From assembly GCA_050302475.1 (NCBI GenBank), contig JBNLBF010000035.1, positions 1 to 6,823 on the forward strand: a stretch of 6,823 nucleotides of DNA, in the 5' to 3' direction. The DNA comes from NORP23 sp050302475 (GTDB lineage Bacteria > Pseudomonadota > Alphaproteobacteria > Rhodobacterales > Rhodobacteraceae). This document shows, in pieces, positions 1 to 5,514 of this stretch. How positions within the stretch are numbered: position 1 is the stretch's first letter; each line of letters starts with the position of its first letter. The notes under the pieces are model-generated. The model made no database searches, was not told the DNA's origin, and worked only from the letters and a program-made list of their open reading frames with translations. The translations under genes were made by a program, and so were the position numbers.

Positions 1-702
1 GAAAATCTCGGTGATTATCTGGGTGTGCGCCGGTTCAAATTTGGCCTTGCTGAGGAAAAGGATCAAGTCGGGGTTGTGACCGGTCTGGCCTGGACCGAAG
101 TCGGCGGCGATCTGTTGCAGATTGAGGCGCTGAAATTGCCGGGCAAAGGCCGGATGAAAACCACCGGTAAGCTGGGCGATGTGATGAAGGAATCGATCGA
201 AGCGGCGTCTTCTTTCGTACGGTCCAAATCCACGACCCTTGGCATCAAACCGCCGGAGTTCGAGAAATTCGACATTCACGTCCACGTCCCCGAAGGTGCG
301 ACGCCGAAAGATGGACCCAGCGCCGGGATCGGCATGGTGACCTCCATCGTGTCGGTTGTAACAGGCATTCCTGTGCATCGCGACATTGCCATGACGGGTG
401 AGGTGACGCTGCGCGGCAATGTACTACCGATTGGCGGACTGAAGGAAAAACTCCTCGCAGCATTGCGCGGCGGTATAAAAACGGTGCTGATCCCCGAAGA
501 CAATGAAAAGGACCTGAAAGAGATCCCGGATATTGTCAAAGACGGGCTGAAAATCATCCCGGTTTCGGATGTGATGGATGTCCTGAAAATCGCACTGGTC
601 GAAATGCCCGAAGCCATCGAATGGGACGAGGTTGAAGAGGCCGCCAAGGCCGCTGCTGCCAGTGCAAAGGCGGACACGAGCGGTAGTGCAACCGCACATT
701 AA
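1..702 (+). CDS. lon: Lon ATP-dependent serine protease, C-terminal part (5' truncated by window edge)
   Basis: The reading frame is open from base 1 and ends at TAA 700-702, so the true start lies upstream; 233 residues are visible. They cover the end of the Lon AAA+ module (ENLGDYLGVRRF) and the whole proteolytic domain. The catalytic dyad is intact: Ser in PKDGPSAG (codon 319-321) and Lys in GGLKEK (codon 448-450), 43 residues apart as in E. coli Lon Ser679/Lys722. TGEVTLRGNVLPIGG and GIKTVLIP are family hallmarks. Lon is a cytoplasmic hexamer that degrades misfolded and specific regulatory proteins using ATP. The tail after the protease fold is acidic and then Ala-rich, ending GSATAH, as I recall for Rhodobacteraceae Lon. 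The identity is very secure. Regulation cannot be judged because the promoter is outside the window. Confidence 0.97.
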   Translation, partial: ENLGDYLGVRRFKFGLAEEKDQVGVVTGLAWTEVGGDLLQIEALKLPGKGRMKTTGKLGDVMKESIEAASSFVRSKSTTLGIKPPEFEKFDIHVHVPEGATPKDGPSAGIGMVTSIVSVVTGIPVHRDIAMTGEVTLRGNVLPIGGLKEKLLAALRGGIKTVLIPEDNEKDLKEIPDIVKDGLKIIPVSDVMDVLKIALVEMPEAIEWDEVEEAAKAAAASAKADTSGSATAH

Positions 703-708
703 CCTTTG

Positions 709-731
709 GTGTCGCCCAGACGGGGCGGCAC
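709..731 (+). terminator. Hairpin after lon, possible terminator
   Basis: GTGTCGCCC (709-717) pairs with GGGCGGCAC (723-731): nine pairs including one G-U wobble, with a 5-nt loop, starting 7 nt after the lon stop codon. What follows (TGTTCGCAAAAATTC) is not a good U-tract, so this could be a Rho-assisted terminator or a 3'-end stabilising hairpin rather than a classical intrinsic terminator. Confidence 0.45.
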
Positions 732-759
732 TGTTCGCAAAAATTCGCACAGGTATGAT
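732..759 (+). promoter_or_regulatory. Possible tRNA-Val promoter
   Basis: A -10-like TATGAT lies at 754-759, about 49 nt before the mature tRNA. The corresponding -35 position (about 732-737, TGTTCG) matches the sigma70 consensus poorly. This is the best candidate in the 105-bp lon/tRNA gap, but it is weak. The tRNA could instead be reached by read-through from lon. Confidence 0.25.
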
Positions 760-807
760 ATTGGGGTCTTGCGGCTCCGCGCCTTTCGGTTTATCAGCCT
801 GCGCACC

Positions 808-883
<76 letters not shown>

Positions 884-917
884 CTTCTACCTCACTTCGC
901 GGAAAATCGTCGGCCGA

Positions 918-941
918 CATTCCCCCTTCGAACGGGGAATG
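918..941 (+). terminator. GC-rich hairpin downstream of tRNA-Val
   Basis: CATTCCCC (918-925) and GGGGAATG (934-941) form a perfect 8-bp stem with the 8-nt loop CTTCGAAC. GCCG just upstream and CGGC downstream could extend it imperfectly. There is no T-run after it (CTGTGCGGC), so it is a plausible but not classical terminator for the tRNA-Val transcript. Confidence 0.4.
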
Positions 942-987
942 CTGTGCGGCAGTCGCGCGTGAGCCACAGGCAAAATTGAATTGATAG

Positions 988-1002
988 TTAAAAATTCTTT
1001 AA
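988..1002 (+). promoter_or_regulatory. CtrA-type box TTAA-N7-TTAA upstream of the UDP-xylose synthase gene
   Basis: TTAA at 988-991 and TTAA at 999-1002 are separated by exactly seven bases (AAATTCT), the classical alphaproteobacterial CtrA full-site consensus. It sits about 110 bp before the gene start, in the most AT-rich stretch of the window. A TTGAAT at 977-982 could act as a -35 for a promoter overlapping the box, but its -10 (TTAATC) is poor. Binding is inferred from the motif only; chance occurrence in AT-rich DNA is a real alternative. Confidence 0.4.
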
Positions 1003-1032
1003 TCGCGCGGCAAGATTGCCTACAAGGCGCGG

Positions 1033-1054
1033 ACATCGATTGGAAAATTGATGT
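1033..1054. repeat. Inverted repeat in the leader of the UDP-xylose synthase gene
   Basis: ACATCGATT (1033-1041) and AATTGATGT (1046-1054) are inverted copies with one mismatch (a G-U pair in RNA) around a 4-nt centre, GGAA. It lies 56 bp before the ATG and is followed by TTTAAAAGAATTC. It could be an operator or a leader hairpin. I do not recognise a specific regulator. Confidence 0.35.
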
Positions 1055-1110
1055 TTAAAAGAATTCGGTCGAGCGCCGGAAAACCAATTTGAACCTGTTG
1101 GGAAGAGTGA

Positions 1111-2085
1111 ATGGAATATTATTCGGGTAAACGCGTGCTGGTTCCCGGCGGCGCTGGTTTCATCGGCTCTCATCTGGTTGACGCCTTGCTGGCCTTGGGC
1201 GCGTCCGTCACCGTGATCGATAATTTGCATACGGGATGCCGATCAAATTTCAGTCCGGCCAGCGGACATAATCGATTCCATTTTGTCGAAAAAGATGTCA
1301 GCGACCCGATCGACGGCAGCTTCGATTTGATCTTCAACATGGCTTGCCCGGCCTCGCCTGTACATTACCAGGCGGATCCAATCGGGACATGGCGGACGTC
1401 GATCCTGGGGATGGCGAACCTGCTGGAATATTGCAAAGAGACAGGCGCGCGGCTGGTTCACACCTCAACAAGTGAGGTTTACGGCGATCCGCTGGAACAT
1501 CCGCAGAAAGAGACCTATTGGGGCAACGTCAACCCGGTCGGCGAACGATCCTGCTATGACGAAGGGAAACGCGCAGCCGAGACCCTTGCGTACGACTATC
1601 ACCGGATGCACGGGGTTGATGTCCGCCTTCCGCGAATCTTCAACACTTACGGTCCCCGGATGGCGCGCAATGATGGGCGTGTGGTGTCTAATTTCATCAC
1701 ACAGGCGCTGGAAGGCCGCGATATCACGATCTATGGGGATGGCAGCAACACACGAAGCTTCTGCTATGTTTCTGACATGGTGGAAGTGCTGTTACGGATC
1801 GGCGCAGCAGATGGCATTGGTGGCGAAGTCTTCAATGTTGGCAATCCCGGTGAGTTCACCATTTCGGAGCTCGGGGAGTTGGTCCTGTCGCTGACAGGCA
1901 GCCCCAGCAAACTGGTTTATCGCCCATTGCCCAAAGATGATCCGACCCGTCGACGTCCGGATATCGGGAAGGTCTCGGCAAAACTGGACTGGACGCCTGT
2001 TGTCCCTTTACAGGAAGGGTTGGAGAAAACGATCGCGTATTTCTCGTCCGAGCATTCCGTCGCTCGTGTGATCGGACAGAATTGA
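1111..2085 (+). CDS. UDP-glucuronate decarboxylase (UDP-xylose synthase), extended SDR family
   Basis: This 324-residue protein converts UDP-glucuronate to UDP-xylose with bound NAD+, giving a precursor for polysaccharide or glycan synthesis in the cytoplasm. The Rossmann motif GGAGFIG is at residues 13-19. The substrate-binding block ACPASPVHYQADP (78-90) and TSTSEVYGDPLEHPQ (118-132) are diagnostic of the UXS subfamily. The catalytic set is present: Thr120, Glu122, and Tyr149/Lys153 in YDEGK. RIFNTYGPRM, DGRVVSNFI, YGDGSNTRSF and TRRRPDI follow in the usual order. There is no N-terminal membrane anchor and the length is normal for the bacterial soluble form. The ATG is preceded by GGGAAGAG (1100-1107). 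The gene stands alone between two tRNAs, with no glycosyltransferase or UDP-glucose dehydrogenase beside it, so its end product is unknown. A generic NAD-dependent epimerase is less likely because the UXS signature is complete. Confidence 0.9.
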   Translation: MEYYSGKRVLVPGGAGFIGSHLVDALLALGASVTVIDNLHTGCRSNFSPASGHNRFHFVEKDVSDPIDGSFDLIFNMACPASPVHYQADPIGTWRTSILGMANLLEYCKETGARLVHTSTSEVYGDPLEHPQKETYWGNVNPVGERSCYDEGKRAAETLAYDYHRMHGVDVRLPRIFNTYGPRMARNDGRVVSNFITQALEGRDITIYGDGSNTRSFCYVSDMVEVLLRIGAADGIGGEVFNVGNPGEFTISELGELVLSLTGSPSKLVYRPLPKDDPTRRRPDIGKVSAKLDWTPVVPLQEGLEKTIAYFSSEHSVARVIGQN

Positions 2086-2121
2086 TCATTTCCGCCCAAA
2101 GATGGGATCATCGGGTTTGAC

Positions 2122-2136
2122 ATGCCTGAAAGGCGT
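2122..2136 (+). terminator. Short weak hairpin after the UDP-xylose synthase gene
   Basis: ATGCCT and AGGCGT can pair as six base pairs including one wobble, around the 3-nt loop GAA. It is followed by GAAAAACAG, not a T-run. It is the only compact hairpin I see close after the gene and is a weak terminator candidate. Confidence 0.2.
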
Positions 2137-2191
2137 GAAAAACAGAAATGCAGAAAAATCCGGGAAATACTGATTTTGCGCAGGGAAGCGC

Positions 2192-2220
2192 TTGACGCGC
2201 CTCACCTGCAATCATAAAAG
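2192..2220 (+). promoter_or_regulatory. Predicted promoter of tRNA-Asp
   Basis: The -35 TTGACG (2192-2197) matches five of six consensus bases. It is followed by a 17-bp spacer and a -10 TAAAAG (2215-2220), four of six. Initiation around 2227 would give a leader of about 25 nt before the tRNA. Position and spacing are what is expected for a housekeeping tRNA promoter. Confidence 0.55.
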
Positions 2221-2251
2221 CGCCCTCACGCACGAAAGTGCCTTGGCATTG

Positions 2252-2328
2252 GCGGTTGTAGCTCAGTTGGTTAGAGTGCCGGCCTGTCACGCCGGAGGTC
2301 GCGGGTTCGAGCCCCGTCAACCGCGCCA
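2252..2328 (+). tRNA. tRNA-Asp (anticodon GUC)
   Basis: This is a 77-nt gene with an encoded CCA. The acceptor stem GCGGTTG (2252-2258) pairs perfectly with CAACCGC (2318-2324), the discriminator is G2325 and CCA is 2326-2328. The D-arm is AGCTCAGTTGGTTAGAGT. The anticodon stem CCGGC/GCCGG encloses the loop CTGTCAC, with GTC at 2286-2288. The G discriminator fits aspartate identity. No integrase gene or repeat of its 3' end is present in the window. Confidence 0.97.
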
Positions 2329-2409
2329 CTTTTCCCGAAAAAATCATACAGTTTTGTGAAACTCTTTGCTAAGGTTTCGCCGTAATGACTTTGACGGAGG
2401 AAATCCTTG

Positions 2410-2874
2410 ATGTTTCGTAACGTAATATTTGCCGGACTGGTTGCCTTTGCACCGGTCGCTGCGACTGCCCAGGAAATGGTCTATGCCGAAGATCCCGAAG
2501 TGATCGCGGCGCTGCTCGAAGAAATGGGGTTTCCTGCAGAAATCACGACCGACAATGTCGGTGACCCGATGATCATGTCTTCGGCGCATGGCTATGATTT
2601 TGATATCTTTTTCTATGACTGCCTGGACAATGCCGAATGTCAGGCGATTCAGTTCAGTTCAGCGTTTGACATGGTCGATGGCATGTCCCTGACCAGCGCG
2701 CAGGATTTCAATCGCAACAAGCGCTGGGGTAAAGTCTATCTGGATGATGAAAGCGATCCGCGTCTGGAAATGGATTACAACCTTCGCGGTGGCGTATCGG
2801 TCGACAATTTCAACGACACAGTTGATTGGTGGCAGATCGTGATGGAAGAATTCATCGACTACATCAATTTCTAA
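2410..2874 (+). CDS. Exported YbjN-domain protein
   Basis: This 154-residue protein starts at ATG 2410, preceded by a strong GGAGG (2396-2400) nine bases upstream; a TTG one codon earlier is a poorer choice. Residues 1-20 form a Sec signal peptide (hydrophobic VIFAGLVAFAPVAATA) with likely cleavage after ATA or ATAQ. The mature part fits the YbjN sensory-transduction regulator superfamily: an early helix (EVIAALLEEMGFPAEI), a beta strand with DFDIFFYDC, then AIQFSSAF, and NRNKRWGKVYLDD...LEMDYNLRGG, ending with an amphipathic helix. Two cysteines, Cys71 and Cys77 (DCLDNAEC), could form a periplasmic disulfide, which suits an exported protein. The molecular function of such secreted YbjN proteins is not known to me; E. 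coli YbjN itself is cytoplasmic. It converges on the bufferin operon and shares the hairpin at 2884-2905. Confidence 0.75.
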   Translation: MFRNVIFAGLVAFAPVAATAQEMVYAEDPEVIAALLEEMGFPAEITTDNVGDPMIMSSAHGYDFDIFFYDCLDNAECQAIQFSSAFDMVDGMSLTSAQDFNRNKRWGKVYLDDESDPRLEMDYNLRGGVSVDNFNDTVDWWQIVMEEFIDYINF

Positions 2875-2883
2875 TCAAAAGCA

Positions 2884-2905
2884 TGCGGGGGATGTCTCCC
2901 CCGCA
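2884..2905 (-). terminator. Intrinsic terminator of the bufferin operon, possibly bidirectional
   Basis: TGCGGGGGA (2884-2892) and TCCCCCGCA (2897-2905) form a perfect 9-bp GC-rich stem with a 4-nt loop. Read on the minus strand it is followed by TGCTTTTGATTAG, an acceptable U-rich tail, five bases after the doxX stop. Read on the plus strand, after the YbjN gene, the tail is CACCTCATTT, which is weaker. It lies between convergent genes. Confidence 0.75.
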
Positions 2906-2909
2906 CACC

Positions 2910-3443
2910 TCATTTCAGCTTGATCAGACGATCAAGCGATAGCGGGCCGCCGCCTTTTACAACCAACATAAGCAGCACGAATATCCACAGCAGGCGCTGG
3001 TCCATGACCAACCCGTAGGCGTGACGGTCAAACATCGCGCCAATCGTTGCCGCATCCAGATCGTGTCCGGTGATATCGACTAGTGTCATGACGAGGATAA
3101 AGCCGATCATCCCAACTGCAGCAAGGCGCGTGAATAACCCGATCACAATCAGGGTGGGCAGGATGAATTCTGCATAGGTGCCGGCATAAACAATCAGCGT
3201 GTCCAGAAATGACACCTGAGAAATGTCATATCCGAGCGCCTCCAGCTTCTTAGGAAAAATCTGCGCGTAGGATCCAAGCGACAGCGTAAACGGACCGTCC
3301 AGTTTTGTCTTGGCGGAGTTCCAGAAGAAAAACAGCAGAACGGATGCGAAAGTGAATCGGGCCGCTGTTGGAATAAACCAAGGCGACAGGGCGTTTGAAA
3401 TGGATGCAAATATCCTGTCGTGAAGATCGAAAAGTTTACGCAT
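2910..3443 (-). CDS. DoxX-family membrane protein of the bufferin operon (HvfD-like)
   Basis: This 177-residue inner-membrane protein has about four predicted transmembrane segments (roughly residues 27-43, 81-103, 106-125 and 149-163). The C-terminal GGGPLSLDRLI is typical of DoxX/DUF417-type proteins. A charged stretch (SAKTKLDGPF) follows the first segment, as in the family. DoxX-like proteins commonly close operons of DUF2282, DUF692 and DUF2063 genes (hvfABCD naming). A role as a quinone- or metal-linked membrane partner of the exported peptide is speculative. The start ATG 3443-3441 lies 10 nt after the bufC stop, and its Shine-Dalgarno AAGGA overlaps that stop codon, implying translational coupling. 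The last codons contain a perfect inverted repeat (2918-2937). Confidence 0.85.
   Translation of the reverse strand: MRKLFDLHDRIFASISNALSPWFIPTAARFTFASVLLFFFWNSAKTKLDGPFTLSLGSYAQIFPKKLEALGYDISQVSFLDTLIVYAGTYAEFILPTLIVIGLFTRLAAVGMIGFILVMTLVDITGHDLDAATIGAMFDRHAYGLVMDQRLLWIFVLLMLVVKGGGPLSLDRLIKLK
2918..2937 (-). repeat. Perfect 8-bp inverted repeat inside the end of doxX
   Basis: GCTTGATC (2918-2925) and GATCAAGC (2930-2937) are exact inverted copies around AGAC. In the operon mRNA this is a stem-loop within the codons for the final LDRLIKL, 12 nt before the main terminator hairpin. The two together form a tandem 3' structure that could block 3' exonucleases. It may also arise by chance from codon choice. 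Confidence 0.5.
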
Positions 3444-3453
3444 TTACCTGTCC

Positions 3454-4188
3454 TTAGCTAATGTCGACCAACAATCCGGATCGGAGGATTTCCGTCAGAT
3501 TCGCGGTCAGATCGAAATCGGGATGGGTTTCGGTGACTGATACCACCGCCACCCCAAGGGGATTGGTTGCCAGCGATTCCAGAAAAGCCACGGCACTTTC
3601 AGAAATTGTACGCATGCTCAGCTGATCCGCCGGACGGGCGATCAATACGGTTTCCGGTTGCTGAGGAATCGGGGATTTGTCCTCGGTGCTATTGAAGCGC
3701 CAGATCGAAAAAACAGGATAGGTCGAACGGATGATACGGAGTGATAGATGCAGGTGAAGCGTTAGATTTTCCACCCCGTCTGATTCCAGTAGCGCGAGTT
3801 TTTCGGGCGGGCAGGGGGCTGCGTCTGCGGCGTGGTAACTTTCGCGTCTGGCATATTCCAATCGGGCGATGTCAGGCAGGTAAGCCACCTGTTGTGCTGG
3901 GGGAAAGCTTTCCAGAAATGCCGGGAAATCCTCACCGTAATATATCATCAAAGGTGAGGTCGGCGGATGCTGGCGAACAAAAACCCCGGCAAGAGCATTA
4001 AAAAACTCTTCTCCGACAAGCGAACGGACAACCGGGAAGGCGGACGCCAATGCTTCGCTGAGGCTGACCACAACATTGTTGCGATAGACATTGTATCGAC
4101 GGCCTGCCGGACGACCGCCGGGACCGATGATCCCATCGGGAACCGGCATCTCCGGGTCCAGCAAGCCTTTGCCAAATTCGACCTGCAT
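3454..4188 (-). CDS. bufC: BufC/HvfC-like partner protein (DUF2063), bufferin maturation
   Basis: This is a 244-residue cytoplasmic protein when started at ATG 4188-4186, which overlaps the bufB TGA by one base (TGATG), a classic coupled arrangement. The frame stays open upstream to 4278, but that part would lie entirely inside bufB and carries no family sequence. The N-terminal DUF2063 DNA-binding-like domain is clear: RRYNVYRNNVVVSLSEAL (about residues 30-47), FPVVRSLVGEEFF, PPTSPLMIYYGEDFPAFL (75-92) and YLPDIARLEYA (103-113). A second domain carries LRIIRSTYPVFSIWRF (about 150-165), as in bufferin-type family members. BufC homologues are thought to bring the precursor peptide to the DUF692 enzyme, a role like that of an RRE partner in other RiPP systems. 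Despite the domain name, a DNA-binding role is not supported by context. Confidence 0.88.
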   Translation of the reverse strand: MQVEFGKGLLDPEMPVPDGIIGPGGRPAGRRYNVYRNNVVVSLSEALASAFPVVRSLVGEEFFNALAGVFVRQHPPTSPLMIYYGEDFPAFLESFPPAQQVAYLPDIARLEYARRESYHAADAAPCPPEKLALLESDGVENLTLHLHLSLRIIRSTYPVFSIWRFNSTEDKSPIPQQPETVLIARPADQLSMRTISESAVAFLESLATNPLGVAVVSVTETHPDFDLTANLTEILRSGLLVDIS

Positions 4189-5039
4189 CACGCAGCCTGT
4201 CGTGTGCGTTGCATAATTTCGTCGGCCAGTCGGGCTTCGTTTGCCAAAACCGGCCATTCCGGGATGTCGTTGTCCCATTCGATCAATGTTGGAATTGGGC
4301 CTGTCCGGCCAACCAGCCGCTCGTAAAGCGTCCAGACCGGGTCAACGACCGGGTTGTTGTGGCTGTCGATCAATAGGGGATCGCCAAAGTCATCCTCTTG
4401 CGCTTCATGTCCCCCTAGATGGATTTCACCAACATGGTCAACCGGGAAAGCGTCGATATAGTCTTCAGGCGAGGTTTGCTGATTGGTCGAGGACACAAAC
4501 ACATTGTTCACATCCAGCAGCAATCCACAGCCGGTGCGGGCTACGATCTCTTTCAGGAAATCAATCTCTGACATGGTGGTGTCCGTGAAGGCCACGTAAG
4601 TCGATGGGTTTTCCAGCAACATCTGGCGACCAACCGTTTCCTGTACTTCGTCAATATGCGCAACCACCTTGGCCAGCGTTTCCTCGTTATAAGGCACCGG
4701 CAGCAGATCGTTCATGTAGCCGGTCTCGTGTGTTGACCAGGCGAGATGTTCTGAAAACATTGCCGGGTCCAGCCAGCCAACCAGTTTTTTCAGCCGTTGC
4801 AGATGTTCCTTGTCCAGCGGTCCCTCGGAACCGATCGACAAGCCAACACCGTGGCACGAGATGGGAAAACGTTCGCGCAGATATTTCAGCTGCCCGATTT
4901 GCGGTCCCCCTGCGCCCATGTAGTTTTCGGCATGAACTTCCAGCCAGCCGACGTGATTGATATCTGCGAGAATACCGTCCAGATGCACCGATTTATATCC
5001 GACACCAGCACGTTGAGGGAGGGTTGAAAGCTCTTTCAT
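4188..5039 (-). CDS. bufB: BufB/HvfB-like MNIO enzyme (DUF692), modifies precursor cysteines
   Basis: This is a TIM-barrel multinuclear non-heme iron oxygenase of the DUF692/MNIO family, 283 residues from ATG 5039. That ATG has a GGA 7 nt upstream; ATGs at 5042 and 5051 are alternatives. The longer TTG-started frame at 5087 begins inside a hairpin and adds an unlikely Cys-rich leader. Family motifs follow in order: RAGVGYK, WLEVHAENYMG (with Glu38), SCHGVGLSIG (His63), SEHLAWS (His98), LLENPSTY (Glu143), LLLDVNNVFVS (Asp176), EIHLGGH (His207, His211), LIDSHNNPV (Asp225, His227) and TLIEWDNDIP (Glu254). All usual metal-ligand positions appear intact. In bufferin systems such enzymes convert cysteines of the DUF2282 precursor into thiooxazole-type heterocycles using O2. 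It acts in the cytoplasm before export and is translationally coupled to bufC. Confidence 0.92.
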   Translation of the reverse strand: MKELSTLPQRAGVGYKSVHLDGILADINHVGWLEVHAENYMGAGGPQIGQLKYLRERFPISCHGVGLSIGSEGPLDKEHLQRLKKLVGWLDPAMFSEHLAWSTHETGYMNDLLPVPYNEETLAKVVAHIDEVQETVGRQMLLENPSTYVAFTDTTMSEIDFLKEIVARTGCGLLLDVNNVFVSSTNQQTSPEDYIDAFPVDHVGEIHLGGHEAQEDDFGDPLLIDSHNNPVVDPVWTLYERLVGRTGPIPTLIEWDNDIPEWPVLANEARLADEIMQRTRQAA

Positions 5040-5070
5040 CATCTTATCCATGCAGCAGGTATAACAGAAT

Positions 5071-5100
5071 CGGAGCCCGCACACCAACTTGCGGGCTCCG
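5071..5100 (-). terminator. Perfect 10-bp hairpin between bufA and bufB (attenuator or stabiliser)
   Basis: CGGAGCCCGC (5071-5080) and GCGGGCTCCG (5091-5100) are exact inverted copies around a 10-nt loop, starting 14 nt after the bufA stop and ending about 20-32 nt before the bufB start candidates. The minus-strand sequence after the stem is ATTCTGTTATACC, a broken U-tract, so partial rather than complete termination is likely. It could set a high precursor-to-enzyme ratio or protect a processed bufA transcript. Confidence 0.65.
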
Positions 5101-5114
5101 TAATAAGCAAAAGC

Positions 5115-5417
5115 TTATGCCGGCAGGTCGCGATCCAGTGCTTCCAGCGAACCCATGCGGCCTTCAGGCAGTTCCATGCTTACGCAGGTACCAGCCGGAA
5201 CCATCGTCCAGGCGTTACCCTGATAATCAACAGTCGAGGTGCCTGCACAGGTCGTGCCCGGACCAGCGGCGCAGTCATTTTCACCAGCAAGCGAAACACC
5301 GTAGCACTTTTCCTGAGCGCCAGCATGGCTGTCAGCGGAAGCAACGGTGGAGAAACCAGCGAGAGCAGCCGAAACAGCGCCAGCCAGAGCAACGGATTTC
5401 ATAACAGTGTTAGACAT
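5115..5417 (-). CDS. bufA: Bufferin-type RiPP precursor (DUF2282, BufA1/HvfA-like)
   Basis: This 100-residue secreted peptide precursor starts at ATG 5417, with AAAAGGGA 9 nt upstream; Met6 has no Shine-Dalgarno. Residues 1-28 form a Sec-type signal peptide (SVALAGAVSAALAGFSTVASA, cleavage probably after ASA or SHA). The mature part has exactly four cysteines, Cys38, Cys49, Cys57 and Cys78, in the DUF2282 pattern: KCYGVSLAGENDCA, TTCAGTSTVDYQGNAW, VPAGTC. It ends with an acidic tail containing GSL. In characterised bufferins, cysteines of this set become copper-binding heterocycles made by BufB with BufC, and the others can form a disulfide; which ones apply here cannot be seen from sequence. 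It is the first gene of the operon, followed by a strong hairpin. The expected job is periplasmic copper (or other soft metal) buffering. Family and context are very consistent. Confidence 0.93.
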   Translation of the reverse strand: MSNTVMKSVALAGAVSAALAGFSTVASADSHAGAQEKCYGVSLAGENDCAAGPGTTCAGTSTVDYQGNAWTMVPAGTCVSMELPEGRMGSLEALDRDLPA

Positions 5418-5431
5418 GTGTCATATTCCCT

Positions 5432-5447
5432 TTTGAATTTGTTCAAA
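5432..5447. repeat. Inverted repeat next to the bufA Shine-Dalgarno
   Basis: TTTGAA (5432-5437) and TTCAAA (5442-5447) are perfect inverted copies around TTTG. It directly abuts the bufA ribosome binding site on the 5' side of the mRNA. As RNA it is a weak AU-rich hairpin; as DNA it could be an operator placed well inside the leader. Confidence 0.4.
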
Positions 5448-5496
5448 TCAGTCTTGCGACTAACGGGGTGGTAACTTGCGGGAAACCACACGCACC

Positions 5497-5514
5497 ACTC
5501 ACGAACGGGTGAGT
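5497..5514. repeat. Inverted repeat over the -10 region of the candidate bufA promoter
   Basis: ACTCAC (5497-5502) and GTGAGT (5509-5514) are exact inverted copies around GAACGG, and the palindrome CACGTG follows at 5516-5521. The repeat covers the putative -10 and start site of the ECF-type promoter, a position where a repressor would act. Confidence 0.35.

Noticed and set aside
909..918. Palindrome GTCGGCCGAC near tRNA-Val
   Set aside because: A short GC palindrome that competes with the longer hairpin 918-941; no separate function is suggested.
988..1230. 80-codon open frame antisense to the UDP-xylose synthase start
   Set aside because: A shadow of a well-supported gene and its AT-rich leader, with low-complexity unconvincing protein sequence.
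4189..4278. N-terminal extension of bufC to 4278
   Set aside because: It lies wholly within bufB in another frame, shows no DUF2063 similarity, and the TGATG overlap at 4190-4186 gives a natural coupled start.
5040..5087. N-terminal extension of bufB to a TTG at 5087
   Set aside because: The start would lie inside the loop and arm of the perfect hairpin 5071-5100, has no Shine-Dalgarno, and adds a Cys-rich leader (CGLRFCYTCC) unlike the family.
5410..5424. Four-codon micro-ORF (ATG ACA CAT GTC TAA) overlapping the bufA start
   Set aside because: The ATG is only 2 nt from the GGGA of the ribosome binding site, too close for efficient initiation; more likely an accident of sequence.
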